This document shows positions 33,174-38,052 of a stretch of DNA of 38,052 bases, piece after piece (the stretch's first letter is position 1; the number at the start of each line of letters is the position of its first letter). Under the pieces are notes generated by a model that worked only from the letters and a program-made list of their open reading frames with translations, did no database searches and was not told the origin of the DNA. The translations under genes were made by a program, and so were the position numbers. The DNA comes from Streptomyces tanashiensis (lineage in GTDB: Bacteria; Actinomycetota; Actinomycetes; Streptomycetales; Streptomycetaceae). Location of the stretch: NCBI RefSeq assembly GCF_014648895.1, contig NZ_BMRZ01000027.1, forward strand, positions 1 through 38,052. Direction: 5' to 3'.

Positions 33174-33581
33174 CTACTGCGGGTCCCTGTTACGGGCCCA
33201 CTCGCTCCAGTTTCCGTTGGCGTCGCGCTCGCGGAACCACCCCACGCCGTCCCCGCCGATGACGTGGATGGCGAACTGCCAGGGCAGAGACGCCTGCGGA
33301 ACGGTGATCACTACGGCGCTCATCGCCACGCCGCCCATCGACAGCCAGTGGCTCCAGTCGCCGTCGGAGTCGGTCCACCGGGTCCATACGGCGCGGTCGG
33401 GGGCCACGAGGAAGACCTGCTTGGTCCCGTTCGGGAGCTTCTTGGTGGTGACGCCGAACTCGCAGATGTAGGCCTTGCCGCCACTCGTGCAGCCGCTCGC
33501 GGCCTGGGCGGTCGGCGGGACGGCCATGGCCAGACCCGCGACCGCGGCGATCGTGACGACGGCAGCTCGGAGCTTCTTCAT
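33174..33581 (-). CDS. Small secreted protein with two propeller-like repeats
   Basis: 135 residues from the ATG giving MKKLRAAVVT, with a signal peptide cleaved near TAQAA (residue 28). The mature part has two Cys (C31, C40) that may pair. Two similar segments follow: QVFLVAPDRAVWTRWTDSDG ending DWSHWLSMGG, and FAIHVIGGDGVGWFRERDAN ending GNWSEWARN. Both match the pattern of single blades of PLL-type lectin or sialidase-like beta-propellers (hydrophobic strand, D-G-x-x-W, then W-S-x-W). Two blades cannot close a propeller, so oligomerisation is likely if the fold is right. The function is unknown; surface or glycan binding is inference. Confidence 0.75.
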   Translation of the reverse strand: MKKLRAAVVTIAAVAGLAMAVPPTAQAASGCTSGGKAYICEFGVTTKKLPNGTKQVFLVAPDRAVWTRWTDSDGDWSHWLSMGGVAMSAVVITVPQASLPWQFAIHVIGGDGVGWFRERDANGNWSEWARNRDPQ

Positions 33582-33811
33582 GTATCCGGAATTCCTGACA
33601 GTAGTACGCGAAAGACAACAACCCCGATCCTGCTCCGCGCCCCTAACGTCTCGCTTACGTCCCACTTGCGCCGCAAGCGACGGCACCGTCCCGCTTCGTC
33701 CGAAAGCCACGCAGGGCGCCTGCATGGACTGATCACCATCGATCCCCGCCACCGCGCCTGTCGCCGGCAAATCCAGGCGTCCCTCCGAGGCGGGGCCCCT
33801 ATGCTGCCGCG

Positions 33812-34372
33812 GTGACCACTCCCCCCAAGCCCTCACCTCGCGCCGTGATCGTGCTGATCGCGCTGCCCCTCATAGCCCTCGCCGCATGCGGAGCATGGCG
33901 GTGGTGGGACCACGCGCAGGACGGCGAGTTCAGCGCGGATCCGAGGTTCTGCGGGCTCGTCACTCCCGAGACGATCCACCGCCTCGTGCCCGAGTCGTAC
34001 GGGGGCCGCGAGGACGTCGCCTCCTGCACCTGGTCCGCGCCCCGCGAGAAGGGGAAGTACCGGGCCAACGTCCATCTCTTCGCCAGCCGCCTCACCGTCG
34101 AACTGGCGCGGAAGGACATCAAGGAGCAGCGCACCGACGACGTGCTGGGCTGGGAGACGGACACCCGGGAAGAGGTGCTCGGCATCGGCGACGAGGCGTT
34201 CCTCCGCTTCCATCCGCCCACCCCCGGCAAGAACATCACCGCTCAGGTCGTCTTCCGCCGCAGCAACATGGTGATCTCCCTCGCCTACGCCCGCAGCGAC
34301 GACGACCGGCAGGCCGCCCGAGCCGGCGCGATCGACGCCGCCCGCGAGGCGGCCGCCCTCCTGAAGCCCTGA
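33812..34372 (+). CDS. DUF3558-like lipoprotein or anchored protein
   Basis: 186 residues from a GTG. The N-terminus is a short basic segment, then a hydrophobic helix ending LIALAACGAW, a fair lipobox (L-A-A-C26). The exported part has two Cys (RFCGLVTPETIHRLVPES and DVASCTWSAP), the pattern of DUF3558-type actinobacterial lipoproteins, followed by beta strands (AQVVFRRSNMVISLAYARSD) and a terminal helix. It is probably attached to the outer face of the membrane. The biochemical function is unknown. It is 138 bases upstream of the NLR-effector pair on the same strand, but I see no reason to link them. Confidence 0.75.
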   Translation: MTTPPKPSPRAVIVLIALPLIALAACGAWRWWDHAQDGEFSADPRFCGLVTPETIHRLVPESYGGREDVASCTWSAPREKGKYRANVHLFASRLTVELARKDIKEQRTDDVLGWETDTREEVLGIGDEAFLRFHPPTPGKNITAQVVFRRSNMVISLAYARSDDDRQAARAGAIDAAREAAALLKP

Positions 34373-34510
34373 CGCGCCCCTCTCCCACGCGAAGCGGCCG
34401 GGGCTGAGTGTCGTCCCCATCCACCGGGACGGGGAAAGAGCCTCCGGATCGTCAGGTACGCCGTCTACTCTGGTCGCCAGGACAGCTGTTCGGGCGGCGA
34501 GGGGGACGCG

Positions 34511-34936
34511 ATGGATCCGATCACTGTGGCAGGACTCGCCGGCACCGCACTCGTCGGCGCCATGGCCACCGACGCCTGGCAGCAGACGCGGGACGGCGTC
34601 GTCGCTCTCTGGCGTCGCGTGCATCCCGAGCGCGCCGAGGAAGTCGGCACGGAGCTGACACAGCTGCACACGATCGTCGACGACCAGCGACGGAACGTCG
34701 CCGTCGACGCGGCATTGGCGCAGCTCTGGCAGCTGCGGTTGCGCGACCTCCTCCTCACGGACCCGGCCCTCACCGCCGAGCTCACCGCCCAACTGGCGCG
34801 CCTCGCCGACGACATCGCCACGCACAGCGCCCGGCCCGAAGGTCAGATCGTCGGCACTCAGCACCTGGAGGCCCACGCCTCCGACGGCGGCCGGGTCTAC
34901 CAGGCCGCGCGCGACATGACCATCACCGAGCGCTGA
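34511..34936 (+). CDS. Helical effector-like protein with C-terminal amyloid-type motif (Bell-like)
   Basis: 141 residues with GAGGGGG five bases before the ATG. Residues 1-105 are predicted all-helical. The N-terminus is hydrophobic and Gly/Ala-rich (DPITVAGLAGTALVGAMATD), able to interact with membranes. Amphipathic helices follow (RAEEVGTELTQLHTIVDDQR, QLWQLRLRDLLLT, ELTAQLARLADDIA). Residues 119-141 form a separate tail, LEAHASDGGRVYQAARDMTI then TER, whose pattern recurs at the N-terminus of the next protein. This matches the published layout of bacterial Bell-domain effectors carrying an amyloid signalling motif (BASS). The inferred role is a membrane-directed cell-death effector triggered by the NLR. 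Membership is by recall, not search. Confidence 0.7.
   Translation: MDPITVAGLAGTALVGAMATDAWQQTRDGVVALWRRVHPERAEEVGTELTQLHTIVDDQRRNVAVDAALAQLWQLRLRDLLLTDPALTAELTAQLARLADDIATHSARPEGQIVGTQHLEAHASDGGRVYQAARDMTITER
34865..34930 (+). other. Effector copy of the shared amyloid-like motif
   Basis: Encodes residues 119-140 of the helical protein. Against residues 31-51 of the NLR the two tails share L-E, a later Ala, G-G-R, Q-A-A-R-D and a following Glu, with one gap. The Q-A-A-R-D core followed by alternating hydrophobics recalls RHIM/BASS-type motifs. Confidence 0.6.
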
Positions 34937-34944
34937 GGACGCGC

Positions 34945-37767
34945 ATGTCCATGGAGGTGTCGGAGGGGGCGGAGGACCCCTCTCACTCGGCGGCTCCGGG
35001 CACGATGTCCACCGTCCACCCCCCGCGCGTACGCCTTGAGGTCTCCGCGCCCGGCGGACGGGCCGTGCAGGCCGCCCGCGACCTGTACGTGTCGGAGACG
35101 CACCACCACGGCAGACCCGCCGGTCCACTGGCCGTCGTCGAACCCGTACTGCCCACCGACGAGGCGGCGGCGGAGGTCTTCGTGGGCCGGAGTGCCGAGA
35201 CGCGGGACGTCCTCGCCGTCCTCGACCCGACCCACGGCGCCACCGGCATGGTCGTCGCCTCGTCCGTCGCGGGGCTCGCCGGGATCGGCAAGACCGCACT
35301 CGCCCGGTCCTGCGCCGCCGAGGCGGTGGCACGGGGCTGGTACGCGGGCGGCGCCGTCTTCGTCGACCTCGACGGATACGCCCCCGACCCCACCGACCAG
35401 GTGATGCCCGAGCACGTCTTCGCCCCCATGCTCCACGCCCTCGGCCACCAGGGCCCCCTGGACGCCTCGGTCGCCGGGCAGGCGGCCCAGTACCACCGGC
35501 TGCTCGCCGAACGCGCCGCCGAGCGACGCCCGGTCCTGCTCGTCCTCGACAACGCCTCCAGCAGCGCGCAGATCGCCGACCTCATGCCGCGCTCCAGGGT
35601 GCACCGCACCCTCATCACCTCGCGGCACACCCTGGCCACGCGAGGCTCCCGCACCCTCGAACTCGGCACGCTGACACCAGTCGGCGCCCGCGCTCTCGTC
35701 GCGGAGCAGCTCGTGTTCCTCTCCCCCGACGACAGCCGCACCCGACTGGACGTCCAGGGCACGGAACGCCTCTGCCACCTGTGCGGCCACCTGCCGCTGG
35801 CCCTGCACATCGCCACCGCGCTCCTCGCCCGGGACCCGGACCTGACCCCGGGCGCACTCGCGGACGAGCTCGCCCGCGCGCAGCACAGGCTCGACGTCCT
35901 GGACGACGGGGAGCGGGCGGTGCGGGCGGCGTTCGAACTCTCGTACCGCCGCCTCACGCCCGACCAGGCCCTGCTCTTCAGGCTGATGCCCCTGAATCCC
36001 GGACCCCACATCGCCACGGACGCCGCCGCACGGCTCATCGACAGGGCCGAGGACGAGGCCGCGCGGCTGATCCGCGAGCTGGCCCGCGCCCACGTCGTCG
36101 AGCGGGCGGGAACGGGCGTCTGGCGGCAGCACGACCTCATGCGCGCCTATGCGATCGAACTCCTCGGTCGCGAGCGCGACGCCCAGGGCGAGGCGTCGAA
36201 CCGGCTCATCGAGCACTACATCGCGATGGCGGCCGCCGCCCTGTCGACCCTGAACACCGGCACCGCAACCGCGTCACCGGCTTTCCGCGCCGCGGAGGAC
36301 GCCCTGGCCTGGTGCGACCGTGAGCAGTCCAACCTCCAGGCCGCGATCTCGATGGCCGCCACCTTCGGTGACGGTGACGGAGCCCTGCGTATCCAGGAGG
36401 CCTTGATCGCGGTGCACGCCCACCGCCATCAGACGGCCGAATGGGAGGCCGCCGCCCGGTCGGCCGTGGTCTTCGCGAGAGAGGCGAAGGACTATCCCGG
36501 CAGATCCCGTGCGCTGCACGAACTGATGCTCGCCCTGGAATCCGCAGGGCGCAGGGAGGAGGCGCTGGCGGCGGCCGAGGATCTGCTGCGCTTCCAGTAC
36601 ATGATCATCATGGCCGCCCTCCAGGTCGAACGCATCGCCGAATGCCGCCAACTGCTGGAACACGCCCGCGCCGCGGTCGCGGAGAGCGAGCGTCTCCTCG
36701 GAGAGGACAAGCGTCGGTTCGTGCACATGCGGCGCGAGGACATCTCACGGGTGGCGAAGGCCCGCGGACTCGACGAATCCTTCCAGGAGCCGGGCCCCCG
36801 ACCCGCTCGCGGACTCGACGGGATCCCCAAGGAGCACGGCCCCCGAGCCACCCGCTCCAGGGCGGGTGCGGCCACCGCACCTCCCCGCAGCCCTCAGGAA
36901 GAGGCCGCGACCTGGGCCCGCAAGGCCCTGACCCGACTGCCGCCGGCACGGCCCCATGCCGGCGATTTCGATCCCTACGCCGGCGAATCCCAGAAGGCGG
37001 CGCGGCGCGCACTCGCGCTGATCCCCGAGGACCTGGAGCCGGAGGAAGCGGAGGACTGGCGCGAGGTCTGCGACCTGCTGGCCCGCTACGCCGCGAAGCG
37101 ACTCACCGGCGGCGAAGAGGCGCGGTACCGCGGCCGGGTGGCCGAGCTGACGTGGACGGACCGAACTCTGCCCCACGTCGCCGCCGCTTACGACATCGCC
37201 GTCCGGGCCTACGAACGCATCGGCGAGCCGGCGGCTCAGGCTCGTCTGCTCGCGGACTTCGCACGCGAATGCTTCCAATCGGGGGACTACACGCGGGCCA
37301 TCCGCTATCAGGGTCAGGTCGCCGATGTCGCCATGGCGGTCGGCGACGAGGCAGGCCACGGCGAGGCCCTCTCCGCGATCGCTCACGCCCATCTGCTGCT
37401 CAAGAACCATGAGAAGGCCGTACGGTTCGCCGAGCGCGCCCTCACTCTCCTCACCTACGCGAACCGTCCCGGTGCAGCAAGCCGCGCCCTCACCACCGTG
37501 GCCAACGCCCGCCACGGCCAGAACCGCCACGCCGAGGCGCTCTCGGCCGCGCTCAACGCCGAGGCACTCGCCAGGTCGGCGAACGACCTCCAGGGCCATG
37601 TGGCGGCCCTCCTCGTCCTGGGTCTCGCCCAGCGCGCCACCGGGAGTGCCGAGGACGCGTCCAGGTCCTGGAGGGCCGCCCTGCTCACGTCGCGGCGTGT
37701 CCGGGACCCCTATCTCACTCGCGAGACGGCGGCCTTTCTCACGAGCGTGGGCCACCCGCTCACCTGA
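34945..37767 (+). CDS. NB-ARC/TPR STAND ATPase (bacterial NLR-like)
   Basis: 940 residues. The start ATG has GAGGA overlapping the stop codon of the upstream gene, so translation is coupled. Residues 1-75 are unstructured except for the motif LEVSAPGGRAVQAARDLYVS (31-50). The NB-ARC follows: Walker A GLAGIGKTAL (K116/T117), Walker B PVLLVLDN (D202), RNBS-B RTLITSRHTLA (221-231), GHLPLALHIA (281-290) and a winged helix with QHDLMRAYA. From about 430 on, TPR-like helix pairs form the sensor (AIRYQGQVADVAMAVGDEAG, EALSAIAHAHLLLKNHEKAV). A disordered insert near 605-660 holds a 15-residue duplication. There is no DNA-binding domain, unlike SARP-type relatives. It probably oligomerises on ligand binding and templates the effector. 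Confidence 0.9.
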   Translation: MSMEVSEGAEDPSHSAAPGTMSTVHPPRVRLEVSAPGGRAVQAARDLYVSETHHHGRPAGPLAVVEPVLPTDEAAAEVFVGRSAETRDVLAVLDPTHGATGMVVASSVAGLAGIGKTALARSCAAEAVARGWYAGGAVFVDLDGYAPDPTDQVMPEHVFAPMLHALGHQGPLDASVAGQAAQYHRLLAERAAERRPVLLVLDNASSSAQIADLMPRSRVHRTLITSRHTLATRGSRTLELGTLTPVGARALVAEQLVFLSPDDSRTRLDVQGTERLCHLCGHLPLALHIATALLARDPDLTPGALADELARAQHRLDVLDDGERAVRAAFELSYRRLTPDQALLFRLMPLNPGPHIATDAAARLIDRAEDEAARLIRELARAHVVERAGTGVWRQHDLMRAYAIELLGRERDAQGEASNRLIEHYIAMAAAALSTLNTGTATASPAFRAAEDALAWCDREQSNLQAAISMAATFGDGDGALRIQEALIAVHAHRHQTAEWEAAARSAVVFAREAKDYPGRSRALHELMLALESAGRREEALAAAEDLLRFQYMIIMAALQVERIAECRQLLEHARAAVAESERLLGEDKRRFVHMRREDISRVAKARGLDESFQEPGPRPARGLDGIPKEHGPRATRSRAGAATAPPRSPQEEAATWARKALTRLPPARPHAGDFDPYAGESQKAARRALALIPEDLEPEEAEDWREVCDLLARYAAKRLTGGEEARYRGRVAELTWTDRTLPHVAAAYDIAVRAYERIGEPAAQARLLADFARECFQSGDYTRAIRYQGQVADVAMAVGDEAGHGEALSAIAHAHLLLKNHEKAVRFAERALTLLTYANRPGAASRALTTVANARHGQNRHAEALSAALNAEALARSANDLQGHVAALLVLGLAQRATGSAEDASRSWRAALLTSRRVRDPYLTRETAAFLTSVGHPLT
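35035..35097 (+). other. NLR copy of the shared amyloid-like motif
   Basis: Encodes residues 31-51 of the NB-ARC protein, placed before the ATPase as expected for the signalling tail of an NLR. Its counterpart is at 34865-34930. Confidence 0.6.
36760..36849 (+). repeat. In-frame 45-bp tandem duplication
   Basis: Two 45-base units (36760-36804, 36805-36849) match at about 34 of 45 positions and encode A-R-G-L-D...G-P-R twice, within a disordered linker of the NB-ARC/TPR protein. Confidence 0.75.
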
Positions 37768-37817
37768 CGGGCGTCCCCGTGCCGGGATGCATCATGTCCG
37801 TCACATCAAGGGCCACG

Positions 37818-37841
37818 GCGCCGCCGCCATGCATGCGGCGC
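37818..37841. terminator. Hairpin between convergent genes
   Basis: GCGCCGC (37818-37824) and GCGGCGC (37835-37841) with a 10-base loop, after the NLR stop and before the end of the minus-strand hydrolase. Confidence 0.45.
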
Positions 37842-37851
37842 GCGTCGGGCG

Positions 37852-38052
37852 TCACTTCGCCAGGAAGGTGAGGAGGGCGGTGTTGACCTCCTCGGCGTGG
37901 GTCCACAGCAGACCGTGCGGGGCGCCCTCGATCTCGACGTAGTCGGCGGCGGGGAGCGCCTTGTGGAAGGGGCGGGCGGTGTTCTCTGCGGGCAGGATGC
38001 GGTCGGCGGTGCCGTGCAGGATCAGGGCGGGGACGTCGACGGCGGGGATGTC
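37852..38052 (-). CDS. Alpha/beta hydrolase, C-terminal part (5' end outside window)
   Basis: The last 66 residues of an alpha/beta-hydrolase-fold enzyme are present. The strand with the catalytic acid reads PALILHGTADRILPAEN (Asp in TADRIL), and the catalytic His is in EIEGAPHGLLWTHAEEV. The pattern G-A-P-H-G with W-T-H is typical of non-haem chloroperoxidase/esterase-type members of actinobacteria. The nucleophile elbow lies beyond the window, so the exact class is open. Confidence 0.85.
   Translation of the reverse strand, partial: DIPAVDVPALILHGTADRILPAENTARPFHKALPAADYVEIEGAPHGLLWTHAEEVNTALLTFLAK

Noticed and set aside
37818..37841. The ATGCAT-containing palindrome as a regulatory operator
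   Set aside because: It sits between convergent gene ends, so a terminator is the simpler reading.

Overview
The window is high-GC, densely packed DNA with GTG/TTG starts, a class E sortase, mycothiol-type DinB proteins, DUF6185- and DUF3558-like proteins and NB-ARC/TPR regulators. This points to a Streptomyces or close-relative chromosome. It looks like an accessory or arm-type region: mostly single genes in mixed orientation, many convergent pairs separated by strong hairpins, several broken genes, and no ribosomal, tRNA, CRISPR or transposase genes that I can see.

Layout. 1-2.1 kb: 3' part of a class E sortase, a convergent orphan OmpR-type response regulator, and a coiled-coil/winged-helix protein. 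2.1-6.3 kb: an intergenic stretch with palindromes, a PAS-PAS protein with a degenerate histidine-kinase core, and a secreted amidase-signature enzyme. 6.4-9.4 kb: uncharacterised proteins, including two genes that both lack their 5' ends where they meet head to head (about 8.42 kb). 9.4-16.2 kb: a YoaK/DUF1275 membrane protein, then a run of small nucleotide- or ADP-ribose-related enzymes (ADP-ribosylglycohydrolase, HAD, Nudix, two HIT-like proteins) with an S24/S26-like peptidase, a HEAT-like protein and one frameshifted relic gene. 16.3-20.7 kb: an AraC/GyrI-like regulator, an FKBP isomerase and a large DUF6185-like membrane protein. 20.7-26.4 kb: a SnoaL-like protein, a very large secreted subtilase and a divergent TrmB/LuxR-type regulator. 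26.4-31.1 kb: an efflux locus in which a FUSC-family exporter diverges from an MFS exporter-TetR operon, with a readable promoter and operator. 31.2-34.4 kb: two DinB/mycothiol-type proteins around a single-cysteine thioredoxin-like protein, a secreted small protein with two propeller-like repeats, and a DUF3558-like lipoprotein.

34.5-37.8 kb is the most interesting part. A small helical protein is translationally coupled to an NB-ARC/TPR (NLR-like) STAND ATPase. The C-terminal tail of the first and the N-terminal tail of the second carry the same short motif (L-E ... G-G-R-x-x-Q-A-A-R-D). This is the expected architecture of a bacterial NLR-effector pair that signals by amyloid templating (Bell domain plus BASS/RHIM-like motif), which would make it a candidate programmed-cell-death or anti-phage immunity module. 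The window ends inside an alpha/beta hydrolase.

All functional calls come from reading the sequence and recalling protein families. No database search was run.
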